From: Diphasiastrum complanatum
Lineage: Eukaryota > Streptophyta > Lycopodiopsida > Lycopodiales > Lycopodiaceae
Direction: 5' to 3'
Assembly (NCBI GenBank): GCA_029204225.1
Contig: CM055106.1
Coordinates: 1,231,612 to 1,295,611 of the forward strand
Length of the DNA: 64,000 bases
The notes under the pieces are model-generated. The model was not told where the DNA came from. It worked only from the letters and a program-made list of their open reading frames with translations, and ran no database searches. A program made the position numbers and the translations under genes. Positions 41,912 through 53,062 of the stretch are shown in pieces (position 1 is the first letter of the stretch; each line of letters opens with the position of its first letter).

Positions 41912-44821
41912 CTAGCTTGGTTCAATCATTGCTTTACTAATCACTCCAAGTGATGATCTGAACTTCATAAAAGGTGTCTTTTGAAGTGGTTTAGTAAGTA
42001 TATCAGCTACACATTCATTGCTTGGAACATGCTCCAAAGCAATCTCCTTGGCTTGCACCATTTCTCTCACAAAGTGATGGCATATCTCAATGTGCTTAGA
42101 TCTTGCATGGAAGATTGGGTTAGATGCAAGGTGTTGGGCTGATATATTGTCATTGTAGATGATTTGTGCCTCCTCTGAATCCATGATCTTTAGCTCCACC
42201 AATAATCTCTTGATCCAAAGTACCTCCTTTGTAGTGGTTGTCAAAGCTTTGTACTCGGCCTCGGTTGAAGATAGAGATATAGTTTCTTGCTTTTTTGAAA
42301 GCCATGAAACCACACCTTCTCCTATGAAAGTTGAATAGGCACTTGTTGATTTCATCTCCCTCTTGTCCCCTGCAAAATCTAAATCACTAAATGCATGAAG
42401 GTTAATCACATCTCCTCTATATAGAATCCCAAAATCCAATGTACCCGAGATGTATCTTAGAATCCTCTTAGACTTTTTCCAATGGATATTCAATGGCTTT
42501 TGCATGGATTGGCTCAACCTACATACACTAAAGCTAAGATCTGGTCTAGTTATAGTGATCCACATTAAGGAACCTATAAGTTGCCTAAACAAAGTGATGT
42601 CCATGAAGGATCTTTCATCATCTTCATTTGGCACTTTTACATCTTGCTCCATTGGTGTGTCAACACTTTTGCATACTTCCATCTTAAACTTCTTCAAAAG
42701 ACTTTGAGCATAGTTTACTTGACTTATAAAGATAAAATCAGACCCTCTAAGTACTTCTATTCCTAAGATGAAGTGAAGACACCCTAGATCTACCATCTTG
42801 AACTCTAAGGATAGATCTATCTTGATTTTTTCAATACCATCAACACTATTTCCACTAATGATGATGTCATCTACATAAATGAGTAAAAGTACAATACCAA
42901 CGTCATCAAACTTAATGTAAAGAGTGGGATCGTATTTACTTTGAACAAAAGAAAGTGAAATAAGATAGCAATGTAGTCTTGAATTCCAAGATCTCGAGGC
43001 TTGCTTCAAGCCATAGATGCTTCTTTGGAGATGGCATACTTTTTTCTCCATTCCATGCTTGATGAACCCTTGTGGCTGCTCCATATAGATATCCTCTTCC
43101 AAAAAACCATTCAAGAAAGCATTAGAGACATCCATTTGACATAGAATCCATCCAAAATGTGATGCAAGTGCAATGATTAGCCTTATTGTGACCATCTTGG
43201 CCACATGTGCAAAAGTTTCCTCATAGTCTATCCCTCTCTCTTGAGCATAACCTTTTGCAACTAATCTTGCTTTATGTTTGTTAACACTCCCATTTGCATT
43301 CAACTTAAGCTTGAAGACCCACTTGCATCCTATTACATTCCTTTGAGGTCTCTCAACAAGCAACCAAGTTTCATTCTCAATCAAGGCATCATACTCATCC
43401 AACATAGCTTTATACCATTCTTTGGAGTTCAATGCATCTTCAACATTAGACGGTTCTTCAAAACTAGATAAAGCATAAGAAGTGGATGAGATACCCTCAA
43501 CTTGCTGTCCTTTGCCTTGATATGTGAGCCTTGATGGCTCCACTTTTGCCCTTGAAGATCTCCTTGGTGTGATAGGTGGGTTTGGTGCTTGCTCCTCCAT
43601 GAGCTCCTCCTCAAAACCAAGATCTTGCTCCTCGGCCATCTTCTTCTTGATTGTTGGAGCACTTGAGCCTTCTTCAAGCATATGCATATGATGTTCATCA
43701 AAGATGACATCCCTTGAAACAACAAATTTGTTCAAGGATGGGAGATAGACTTTGTAGCCCTTGCTTGAGCTTGCATATCCAAGCATGATCCCTCTTGTGG
43801 AAGATGGATCCTCCTTGGTTCTTGTTTTCAATGGCACATGCACATAACATATACACCCAAAAACTTTCAAGTGATTAAGATTTGGTTTCTTTCCATACAA
43901 CATCTCATAAGGAGTTTTGCCTTCAATGGCTTTGCAAGACACCTTATTCATCAAGTAGTTTGCACATACAAGAGACTCACCCCAAAAGGATTTGGGAAAA
44001 CAAGCATCTAATCTTAAAGCCTTAGAACATTCACATAATGTTCTATTCCTTCTTTCAGCAACTCCATTTTGTTGAGGAGTGTAAGGACAAGAAGTCTCTT
44101 TCTTGATCCCTTCCTCCTCACAAAAGGCCTTGAACTCATTGGAGATGAATTCTCCACCATTGTCACTTCTAAGAATCTTGATGCTATGATTATGATGCTT
44201 TTCCACAAACAACTTGAACTTTACAAAAGTATCAAATACTTGAGACTTGAAGGAAAGTAAGAACACCCAACAATATCTTGAGTAGTCATCAATGAAGGTT
44301 AAAAACATGGATGAACCTCCATTAGATTTGGTGCTAGCAATGTGCACATCCGAGTGTATGAGTTCAAGAGGATGAGATGACTTTGTGATGGAGTTAGGAA
44401 ACACCTTCTTATGTGCCTTGGATAAGGTACAAGCTTCACAAACCTTGTCTTCCTTCCCAATAGACCTTGGTAGGCCTAAAGCATACTCCTCCTTGATCAT
44501 AGCCTCCATGGAACCCGAGTTGACATGTCCAAGTCTTTTGTGCCATAAAGTAAAGGTAGATATTTTGCTCTTCTCGGCCAACATGACAACATTAGTATCC
44601 ACAAATGCATCCAGCTTATAAAGTTTGCCAAGTCTAGTGCCCTTAGCCACTATCTTACCCTTCTTCTTGATGAAACATTCATTTGAAGCAAAGTCAACAT
44701 TGAAACCATTGTCTACCATTTGGCCAACACTTAGTAGATTCTTTTTTATTGTAGGAATGTACAAAACACCTTCTATGTTGATCTTTTTGGAAGATCCTAA
44801 GCAAAGGGGAATGCTACCAAC
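41912..44821 (-). CDS. Copia Pol: protease tail, integrase, reverse transcriptase, RNase H
   Basis: An open frame with 950 codons from its first Met (44764 to 41912), open further up to the stop at 44822-44824. Order: GAG-pre-integrase (TLWHKRLGHVNSGSMEAMI, CEACTLSKAHK). The integrase core has the D,D,E residues in LIHSDVHIAS, ILRSDNGGEFISNEF and QQNGVAERRNRTL. RT runs from WLLVERPQRNVIGCKWVFKL through FLNGFLEEDIYMEQPQGF and SIYGLKQASRSW to YVDDIIISGNS (active site at about 42858-42878). RNase H has FSDLDFAGDKREMKSTSAYS, SWLSKKQETISLSSTEAEYK and the VADILTKPLQK end. All key motifs look intact. In vivo it would be cut from a Gag-Pol polyprotein; here a stop separates it from gag. Confidence 0.93.
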   Translation of the reverse strand, partial: VGSIPLCLGSSKKINIEGVLYIPTIKKNLLSVGQMVDNGFNVDFASNECFIKKKGKIVAKGTRLGKLYKLDAFVDTNVVMLAEKSKISTFTLWHKRLGHVNSGSMEAMIKEEYALGLPRSIGKEDKVCEACTLSKAHKKVFPNSITKSSHPLELIHSDVHIASTKSNGGSSMFLTFIDDYSRYCWVFLLSFKSQVFDTFVKFKLFVEKHHNHSIKILRSDNGGEFISNEFKAFCEEEGIKKETSCPYTPQQNGVAERRNRTLCECSKALRLDACFPKSFWGESLVCANYLMNKVSCKAIEGKTPYEMLYGKKPNLNHLKVFGCICYVHVPLKTRTKEDPSSTRGIMLGYASSSKGYKVYLPSLNKFVVSRDVIFDEHHMHMLEEGSSAPTIKKKMAEEQDLGFEEELMEEQAPNPPITPRRSSRAKVEPSRLTYQGKGQQVEGISSTSYALSSFEEPSNVEDALNSKEWYKAMLDEYDALIENETWLLVERPQRNVIGCKWVFKLKLNANGSVNKHKARLVAKGYAQERGIDYEETFAHVAKMVTIRLIIALASHFGWILCQMDVSNAFLNGFLEEDIYMEQPQGFIKHGMEKKVCHLQRSIYGLKQASRSWNSRLHCYLISLSFVQSKYDPTLYIKFDDVGIVLLLIYVDDIIISGNSVDGIEKIKIDLSLEFKMVDLGCLHFILGIEVLRGSDFIFISQVNYAQSLLKKFKMEVCKSVDTPMEQDVKVPNEDDERSFMDITLFRQLIGSLMWITITRPDLSFSVCRLSQSMQKPLNIHWKKSKRILRYISGTLDFGILYRGDVINLHAFSDLDFAGDKREMKSTSAYSTFIGEGVVSWLSKKQETISLSSTEAEYKALTTTTKEVLWIKRLLVELKIMDSEEAQIIYNDNISAQHLASNPIFHARSKHIEICHHFVREMVQAKEIALEHVPSNECVADILTKPLQKTPFMKFRSSLGVISKAMIEPS

Positions 44822-44824
44822 TTA

Positions 44825-45880
44825 TTCAATCTTACAAGCTTCATCATTTTCTGTATAGATAGACTTTATAGGTCCATCATAAGATAAGAGAGAAGAGAAA
44901 AACTCCCTTTTACTAGTCATGTGTGAACTAGCACCCGAGTCAATCCACCAAGGATCTTCTCCTTTGAAGCTTGTTGAAGAAAATATGGACATCATGAGAG
45001 AGTCCTCATGTGAACTCTCCTCCTCCTCCTCTTTGCTCATGTTGTCTTGGCTTTGATCTTGCTTCCTCTTGAAGCATTCCGAGGCATAATGCCCCATCTT
45101 GCTACAATAGTAGCACTTCACCTTTGATTTGTCCTTCTTGACTTTGGTGGTTGATGGAGATGCCTTTGGGGGTCCTTCTTGATCCTCAAGCTTTGTAGAC
45201 TTCTTGAATGTTGATCCTTTGCCTTTGGACTTTCCTTTGCCTTTGGTGAAGAGAGCTTGGTCATCTCCACCTTGGATGGAAAGCCTATCCATCCTCTCTT
45301 GCATTTGGCTCCTTCTTGATTCCTCGGCCATGAGTGTGCCTTGGAGTTCTTCAAGTATGGGTAGCTTACCCATAATTGCATATCCCTGAACCAAATTGTC
45401 AAATTCAAAGCTTAGTCCATTCAATATGAGTTGAACAAACTCTTCATCCTTGATAGGGTCACCTATAAAGGCTAGCTCTTTGTTCAATTCCTTTACTCTT
45501 AGGAGAAAAGTATGTGCACTCTCTCCTTTCTTTTGATAGCTTCTATAAATTTGATTCTTCAAAGCTATCATTCTAGTTTGGTTCTTGGATTCATAGACCT
45601 TTTGCAAAGTCTCCCAAGCATCTTGAGCTGAAGTGCAATCTCCTACCTCTCTTAAGAGTTCATTTGCAACATTCATTTTTATGCAATGTAGTGCAACATT
45701 GCACCTCTTGATGTATTTGGCTTTTTCTTGAGGATGAATAGGTTCACGCTCCTTACCATTTACAATTTCCATCAGATCTTGCATGATCATGATAGATTCC
45801 ATTCTAACTTTCCATATGTAATAGTTAGTTTTGTTGAGCCTTTAATTAGTATCCAAAAGATATGCATTTATAGATGCCAT
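44825..45880 (-). pseudogene. Copia Gag and protease start (two nonsense codons)
   Basis: The likely original start is the ATG complementary to 45878-45880 (MASINAYLLDTN). A TAA follows twelve codons later (45842-45844), then LNKTNYYIWKVRMESIMIMQ. An internal Met at 45802 opens 326 codons: the UBN2 gag domain (NVANELLREVGDCTSAQDAW, TRMIALKNQIYRSYQKKGES, VQLILNGLSFEFDNLVQGYA), a Lys/Ser/Gly-rich linker, a perfect zinc knuckle CYYCSKMGHYASEC near 45075-45117, and the protease site WWIDSGASSHMTS near 44915-44955. A TAA at 44822-44824 ends it in the same frame as pol. Without those two stops gag-pol would be one frame. Confidence 0.9.
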
Positions 45881-46678
45881 CTAGTCTCCTAATCAAGGAC
45901 TTGACACAAATGAAGGTTACTTCTATTGATTTGATTGAAGGTCTACCTTATCCCAATTCTTAGGGACCTGAAAAGATCATTAATAGACTTCCTATAAAGA
46001 TCTAAGAATGATCTCTAACAAAATCAAATCATAGAATACTAGAAACAATGCACTTGCTTGATTGAAGTAGACAATACTAGTAGAATTGCCCCTCTTTCTA
46101 TAAAGAACATTAAAGCTTCCAAATGATCTGATCAAGAGTGAATTTCAGCAACCTAATATACTTCCAAAATCACTTGTAAAAGATCTAAATGGGACTTAAT
46201 GAGGATGCAATACAATCTACTATCCAATCACAAGCAAAAAATGATTAAAATTGATGAAAAATTGATCTAATTTGGTGCATAAGTCAAGCAATGGTTGGAC
46301 TGAACCTAAATCACTTTAGGAGGTGTCTACTACACCTTAGAACAGCCTTTAAGAGTCCCCAAAACTCTGATCTTCCCTCTCCTTGAATGCTAGAAAGCCT
46401 CCTCTATGAAATCACCTCCAAAACTTGCTTAGAAATCAATGCTTGGAGCAAGCAAAACTTGCTATCTTGGTAATGTGAATTGAATTCAACTTTGCCTCTG
46501 GTTTTAGACACCTAAACACCTGCAAATGAAGTCACACAACACCAATCTCCAATGTATTTGACTCACTTTGAGTTCTAGAATCAATACTAGATGCTAAGAT
46601 CCAATTTACACAAGATTTAGATAAAAAATTGTGATCAAATTGAATGAAAACCAAGGATTTAGCTCATTTCAGCCTTTA
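45881..46678 (-). other. 5' leader of the nested copia
   Basis: About 800 bp, AT-rich, no supported coding frame. Lies between PBS and gag. Confidence 0.7.
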
Positions 46679-46691
46679 GGCTCTGATACCA
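46679..46691 (-). promoter_or_regulatory. Primer-binding site of the nested copia
   Basis: GGCTCTGATACCA on plus, i.e. TGGTATCAGAGCC on minus, exactly adjoining the 5' LTR. Confidence 0.92.
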
Positions 46692-47373
46692 TGTAAAAAT
46701 TACAGCAAATAAGGATCCTAAAACACTTGAAATTATGAGGGAAACAATAGATTATGATTTTATAAGATTAGCACAAGTTGAACCATCAAAATCCATCAAA
46801 AATCTATGCTTGAACCTCACTAAATGGCCCAAATCCTTGAAGAAGGCTTCACACGTGTGAAAGTACGGCCTCCCACAGTCTGAGTACTGTACACCAGACC
46901 TACATTCAATCCTATAATGATTAGTAATCACAAGTACTCAAACAATTATGAACATAGAGAGCAATTGCACCATTATGAGAGAAAAAACATGAAATTGCTT
47001 GATTGATTTTGGTGAGATATCATCACCTATATATACATGATCCATCACGATTTTGGGCAGGTATGAGTAGCCCTAAACCTATCCCTAATGCTAATTTTGG
47101 TGGACCTTTCATCCCTACCAAGTTAGGGTTGGAATCTTGGAGATCCCTCAACAATGCAAAAACTACCAAAAATAGCTCCTATTTTTTCTCCCTTGTATCT
47201 AAGCATAATTTGGACTCATTCCAAAGGTTCTAACACTTAGGTCTACTTGAGAGCATCCTTATGAATGGAATCCTATGCTATTTGGCACGTGTGACAAGCC
47301 ACATCATGACCATCTAACTATTTACAAGTCATATGACCAAAACTAGTCAAGCTAGAATTGTGAATTTTTAACA
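46692..47373 (-). repeat. 5' LTR of the nested copia
   Basis: 682 bp, offset 5476 from the left LTR, same ends. Differences seen include GATGAG/TATGAG, ACTTTAC/ACTGTAC and GGATCC/GGACCT. TATA candidate at 47027-47036. Confidence 0.93.
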
Positions 47374-47378
47374 TCATG
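47374..47378. repeat. Target-site duplication TCATG (right)
   Basis: Second copy of the 5-bp target site; host copia integrase sequence resumes here. Confidence 0.92.
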
Positions 47379-49946
47379 CATGAAGGAAGAAGAGCCAAGG
47401 AAGTTCTTGAGCTCATCCACTTTGATGTTTGTGGACCGATGAAGACAGATTTGCTCTCAGGTTCGAGATACTTTCTGACGTTATAGATGATTACAGTTGA
47501 ATGACCATGATCTACTACTTAAAGAAGAAATCCGAAGTGTTTGATTCCTTCAAGAAGTTTGTGGCATTTGCAGAGTGACATACCTCGAAAAAGATACAGA
47601 TCCTTAGATCTGACAATGGAGGTGAATACAAAAGCACAGAGTTTTCAAGATTCTGCGAAGAACAGGGTATAGAACACCAATTCACTCCTGCGTACACACC
47701 AGAATACAACGAACGGTATGACAGAAAGAAGAAACAGAACGCTAGTCGAAGAAGCCAGATGCATGATGGCACAGGCTCAACTACCAGATCTGGGTTGAGG
47801 CAACAACTGTAGTTGTACACCTGTAGAATAGATCTACAATGACAACACTGGAAAACAAAATACCATACGAAATGTGGACATGCAGAAATCCTGATCTGTC
47901 ATACGCAAGAGTGTTTGGATGTGCAGCATACAAGCACATTCCAAAAGAAAAAAGAAGCAAGCTAGATGACAAGTTTGAGCAAACAATCATGGTCGACTAC
48001 TCAAACGGAACACATGTGTACAGGCTCTCCAACCCAACAACGAAGAAGGTAGTTTCGAGCAGATATGTGAAGTTCGATGAGTCCACATTCCCTAGACTAA
48101 AAGACAAAAGGGACCAAGAGATCTTCACACTGCTGCCCATTCAAGAGGGAGATCGAGGACAGACATCAAAGTAGAATGCAAAGCCCCAGCCTCCAAAGCA
48201 GCAGGAAGTAGAGGATCGACCCCAAAAACAAGAAATGTTCGAGCAGCGATGAAATTAACCTCAAAGGTCAACGAGACAGAGAAGACCTCCAGACCACTAC
48301 TCTAACAATTTTCAATGGAGTGAAGATACGCAATTTGAATACTACAGCTTCACCGAAGAGCCAACAATATACCAAGAAGCTATCCAGAGTCTACAGAGAG
48401 AATTTTGGAGGGAGGTAATGTCAAAAGAGATCGAGTCGATGAGGAGAAACGAGGCATGGACACTAGAGCCACTGCCAGAAAACAGAAAAATAGTCGACTA
48501 CTAGTGGGTATACAAGAAAAAGATGAAATCAGATGGCACCATTGGCTGCTACAAAATGAGACTTGTCGCAAAGGGCTACACATAGAGATATGGTGTTGAT
48601 TATTTCGACACATATTCGCCCATGGTCAAGATGACAAGCATAAGGCTACTGCTTGCATACGCCACACACAGTACAATCTGGAAATTCACCAGATTCACGT
48701 GAAAACAGTCTTTCTCCACAGAGATCTAGAGGAGGAAATCTTCATGAAGCAGCCTGAAGGCTATGAAGAACTCGACAATCGACAATATGTCTGTCGGTTG
48801 CATAGATGCATCTATGGTCTAAAACAGACATCACGAGCCTGGTATAAAATGCTTGATGGTCTTATGAAGTCTCTAGACTTCAATCCTACTCAACCAGACT
48901 ACAATGTCTACATCAAAAGAGTAGCAAAGGATTTTGTGATACTGACCATTTTCGTGGATGATTCGCTGATGATAGGAAATTCTTTGATGCTGATCAAAGA
49001 CACGAAGAGTCAGATTTCTGAAAGCTACAAAATCACAGATCTTGGAAAAGCAACAAAATGCCTAGGACTGGAGATCAAAAGAGATCGAACAAAGGGCAAA
49101 ATGCACTTGAGTCAGTCAGAATATGCCAGAAAAGTGCTAAAGCAATACCACATGATGGACTGCAAAGAAAAGACCACACCAATGATAGCTGGAGCCAAGC
49201 TCACGAAGCATGATTGTCCAAAAACGGAAGAGGAAGAATAGAAGATGGCAGGTATACCCTACCAGAACTTAATCGGTAGTCTGATGTACGTCACAATTTG
49301 TACCAAACCCGATCTGGATTTCTCTATTTACGCCTTGAGCCAATTCTCTTCCAATCCTGGCATGACACATTGGCAAATGGCAAAACGAATCCTACAATAT
49401 CTGAAGGATATCCAAAATATGGGATTAACCTACAAAGCTAAAAACGAAAAAAAAGGATTCGAGTTGCAGCACTATAGTGATGCAAGCTGGACGAGCTGCA
49501 AAGATGACAGCAAGTCCATTACTGGAGGATGTACAATAGCATGCGGAACTGCAATCAGTTGGATATACAAAAAGCAAACCTTGGTGGCTCAATCCTCTTG
49601 CAAAGCTAAATATGTCACAGCTTCGAAGGTGGCAAATGAGGTAGTGTGGCTGCAGATGATGCTGGAAGCAATCGGGATACCACAAGAAGGGCCAAGAATG
49701 ATGATGATGGACTCTCAGAGTGCCATCTATCTATCCCAAGATCTTGTCTTTCATTTAAAGACAAAGCACATACCTCTGAAGTACCATCACATTTGAGATT
49801 TGATCTCGAAAGGAGAGCTCCAAGTCTAGTATATAAAATCAGAAAATATGATTGCAGATCTGCTCACAAAGCCGCTCGACAAGCCACTCTTTTCCAAGCA
49901 AAGAAAGGCAATTGGATTAAACATACAAAGCTGCAAGGTTCAAGAG
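47379..49946 (+). pseudogene. Copia integrase, reverse transcriptase and RNase H of the host element
   Basis: Resumes with EVLELIHFDVCGPMKTDLL, then a broken FLTL-stop-DDY. ILRSDNGGEYKSTEFSRFC and, in a shifted frame, GMTERRNRTLVEEARCMM carry integrase Asp and Glu. The C-terminal part is IPYEMWTCRNPDLSYARVFG. RT has MRRNEAWTLEPLPENRK, YEELDNRQYVCRLHRCIYGL, KQTSRAWYKMLDGLM and FVDDSLMIGNS (first residue Phe instead of Tyr). RNase H has HYSDASWTSCKDDSKSITGG, ISWIYKKQTLVAQSSCKAKY and the MIADLLTKPLDKPLF end at about 49850-49900. Multiple stops and at least four frame changes. Confidence 0.87.
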
Positions 49947-49950
49947 GGAG

Positions 49951-50609
49951 TGTCAAAAATGGTGAACTCCTGCAACTTTGTCACAACATGAACAAGAAAC
50001 GAAGGTCGAACGAGAAAAATTCGCGACAGTCAGCGTCCCTTGACTCAAAGCACAAATGATTTGTGAATCATTCGTGAATCGTAAACAAACCTCCAGGACC
50101 GCAAACCGCAAAGGGATGCAAAACAAAAAACTACGAAAGAAACGAAAAGAATGAAAGCAAACGGGAGATTATGAAAACAACAAAGAGGAATCTTTTGCGC
50201 TGCCAGCTGGCAGCTCAACGAGCTTGGAGTTGTAGACTTCACGCCCAGGTGAAACGAGTGGCAACGACAGAAACTAACTGATTAGTTGATTAGCATTAAC
50301 TAGTCTTGTGATTTCTGCGTTGAGCCACCTTGTAAACTCCACACTGTGGAAAAATAAACTATTCTTTCTAGATCATAACAAGTAATCTGAACAAATCTGA
50401 AGAGAGATATTTGTAAGAGACAAAGAGACATGTAGCGAGTAGAGTAGAAAAGAAAAATACTAGAAACAATAGAGCTGTGTATGAAAGTCTACCAACGAAC
50501 AGAACACAGCGAAAGAGCAGAGTGTCATTCCGCCAATGAGCGAGACACTGACGATCTCGTTCTAAAAACTAAACTGATAATACAGGCGTTCTATTTTTGT
50601 GCATCCCTT
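49951..50609 (+). repeat. 3' LTR (3'-truncated) with preceding polypurine tract
   Basis: Starts TGTCAAAAATGGTGAAC right after CAAGAGGGAG (49941-49950). From 50249 it matches the 5' LTR until about 50609, where the 5' LTR continues and this copy changes to microsatellite-flanking sequence. The missing part corresponds to about the last 150 bp. Confidence 0.82.
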
Positions 50610-50767
50610 TAGTATTATTTAGGAAAGTGTTTGGTAATAACATATTATTAGATTTGTAATTTGTGTGTGAGAGAGAGAGAGAGGGAAGAGGTAGAGTGTA
50701 GATGTATGCTTGAAGATATTGAAGGCTTTTGAAGTTTATATTTTGTTCTTTTTTTGAAAAATAAAGT

Positions 50768-50817
<50 letters not shown>

Positions 50818-51230
50818 TGAGTGAGTGAGTGAGAGAGAGAGAGAGGGTGTGTGTGTGTGTGTGTTTTTGAAATTTGCATTGATTTAGAATAGTTTTTATA
50901 ATAGATTGTTAGAATTATTTAGGATAGTGTATGTGTGTGTTTGATAGGAGGTGTATGTGTTTTGAATTTTGTATTGATCTATAATTTAGGTTAATAGACA
51001 AATAGATATAGATAGTGTTGGATAGTAATAGATTGTTAGATTTATAATTTATGTGTGTGTCTGAGAGAGAGAGAGAGGATGTGTATGTGTGTGTGTGTTT
51101 GGCATTTTGCATTGATTTAGAATTTAAGATTATAGATAAATATATAGTCTATGGTAGTAACAGATTGTTAGATTTATATTTATTTAGGATTAAGAATGAT
51201 AGATGAATAGATGGTGTTGAGTGTGAAGAT
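50610..51230. repeat. Composite GA/GT microsatellite in ~200-bp higher-order units
   Basis: Three diverged copies of a unit made of AGATTGTTAGATTTATAATTT, a TGTGTGTG run, (GA)n, (GT)n, then TTTTGCATTGATTTAGAAT. The (GA)n block at 50770-50814 has about 22 units, followed by GTGAGTGAGTGA and a (GT)n run near 50847-50864. Shorter blocks are at 50668-50683 and 51062-51077. No coding sequence. Confidence 0.75.
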
Positions 51231-52132
51231 TATTAAAATATTATCTTCCTATCTCGAGTTTGAGGCCATGTCCATGGTTATTTCCATTATAATTCATGTT
51301 GTACATAAAATGTATGTGAATTGAGCACATAACCTTCTAGAATAGGTCAAATTTGAGTTAGGTAGATTCAATTTTGATGACATGCAGAAGCTAAGATAGT
51401 ATGCAATGTCTTTTTGTGTGCATGCAAGCCACATGCAATCAGTGCATGCAACATGCAAAGTGGTTTCTGTGATCTACACATGTCTAGGCAGTTTTATGAG
51501 CTGACATGCAGTACATGCAATATCCATGCATGCAGTTACACATGTGGATCTCTGATAGGTGAGTTAGCTCAGTTAAGTGGACTTTCCATGCAACTCCACT
51601 ATAGGAATTCGAGTCTCTCTCATGTAGGAAAATCTTGGCATGTTTTGCCATATTGTGAATAATGAGATTTTGGTAATTTGGACTCATTCTCTCTCTACTT
51701 GAGTTCTCTCTCATTGATTTTCTCTCTCTACCCAAGAGCAGCCTGTTTTTCCCATAATGAGTACTTAGAATTATTTTTGACATTCATTCCTCATAGTGAG
51801 AAGTTAGTTTTTTCAGTCAGATGTATGCCATTGTGCTCTCGCCTTAGATTTTTCAAGTATATTGTTCATTGATCAATCTTGTGCAATCACAACACCTCAG
51901 TAAGATCTTGTAGGGTATGTGGGTAGTTAACACGTGCTAAAAACATAGCTCAAACATGAGAACATGAACAACGCTTCCTTGCTGCTCCTTGATCCACTTG
52001 CCTATCTTCCACTTGATCATCAAAGATATCAAAGATATGAATATCTTCAGACTTGAACCTCTAGAAATACTCCCTCTCAAACATATGATCTAGATTCAAC
52101 AAGATCTTATCAATGCTTGATCTCGAATTTCC
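51231..52132. other. Non-coding stretch, CATGCA-rich, possibly an LTR remnant
   Basis: CATGCA-type hexamers are dense at about 51380-51545. A CT-rich tract with CTCTCTC and CATTGATTTTCTCTCTCTAC follows near 51685-51735. No PBS, TG...CA ends or second copy found. Nothing coding. Confidence 0.35.
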
Positions 52133-52924
52133 TCATAGGTTAGTGAAAATAATGTCACCAATGTCACCATCATAAATCAAAAGATAGATTCCAAACTTTC
52201 CATCAAACATGAAGTGGAGTAGGTGAATATGGGTATAAAACCTAATAAATCCAGCCCTCTTGAGTCCATAAAAAACCTCAATAAGCTCACCAATGAGATC
52301 TCCCTTGTCTTGAAAAAATTGCCTCTCGATTTGCTCCATGTAGTCTTCTCCAACCAACCTTTTGCCATCTCGATCATGAGTGATCAATTCACAATCATAG
52401 AATCCTTTGAGTTGATGAAGAGATGTGAGATCCATGAATTGGATCTTACCAAGAACCAATCTTCCATTGCTCTTCCCTTCATAAGACTCCCTCTTAATGA
52501 TTGCATCATAAGAAGTAGAAACCTCAAAAACATTAGAAGCCATGAAAAAAATGATTAGTACCTTCAACATAAGAATGATTGGAGTACTCTCTTTTTTCAA
52601 ACAAGAACTTCTACTCAATGTTTTAGGTAATGACTCATATTCTAATGATTCTTCCTCACTGTCATTCACAATGACATCATTCAAAGTACATCCTACTTTG
52701 AACTCTTCACATACTCCTCTTCTTTTTGACTTGTGACTATCTCCCTCACCAAGTCTCTTGATAGAACCATTTGATCTACTCTCTTTATGAAGACATGTGA
52801 CTCCACTTGCTGCAAAAATGACTTTCGTGGAAAGGAATGTAGAAGAACCACCTCCTTCATGAATGCACCTAGCAACATCTTTTTCCATATGATCAAAGTA
52901 ATGATTAGCAACAATCTTTTCCAA
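52133..52924 (-). pseudogene. 263-codon ORF: unknown N-terminal part with degenerate copia RT at its end
   Basis: The last ~75 residues follow the copia RT plan in order: a YMEQ start (GEDYMEQIERQFFQDKGDLI), VFYGLKRAGF where copia has LYGLKQAPR, and LLIYDGDIGDIIFTN where LLYVDDIII stands. The catalytic pair is destroyed. The first ~185 residues are Ser/Glu/Lys-rich (VIVNDSEEESLEYESLPKTL) and match nothing I know. They could be the variable region between integrase and RT. That such a diverged frame stays open for 263 codons is slightly surprising, but chance is possible. Confidence 0.4.
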
Positions 52925-53062
52925 GGATGAAACTTCACCTCCATTAACTCTGTTTTAGTAATATTGGAAGAATTTCTTGATTTTGGAACAAATTAATTTT
53001 TATGACTATCCTATCTAGTACATGCTTGTGTGCTCGAACTTAAGTTCGAGCATAGGTCTTTG

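Larger units (their letters stand above)
41216..47373 (-). mobile_element. Full-length, young Ty1/copia element
   Basis: 6158 bp with two 682-bp LTRs differing at about seven positions by eye, and TSD TCATG. The polypurine tract is at 41898-41909, the PBS at 46679-46691, and gag-pol lies on minus in one continuous frame. Only two in-frame stops were found (about 45842-45844 and 44822-44824). It is the best preserved coding unit in the window, and its gag and pol are close relatives of the relics at 24.8 and 30.5 kb. It interrupts the integrase of the plus-strand host element. Confidence 0.95.
39137..50609 (+). mobile_element. Ty1/copia element, plus strand, split by a nested copia
   Basis: Partial 5' LTR (39137-39668), PBS, gag, protease and pre-integrase to 41215. 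A 6.16-kb nested element follows, then integrase, RT and RNase H from 47374 to 49946, a polypurine tract and a partial 3' LTR (49951-50609). Both LTRs lack their outer ends, so there is no TSD. Many frameshifts and stops make it a relic. Gag has two zinc knuckles, and pol wording matches the relics at 2.4-6.1 kb, so it is probably the same lineage. Confidence 0.88.

Noticed and set aside
50770-50864. CRISPR-like or regulatory interpretation of the GA/GT blocks
   Set aside because: Plain microsatellites in a plant nuclear context, with no spacer structure.
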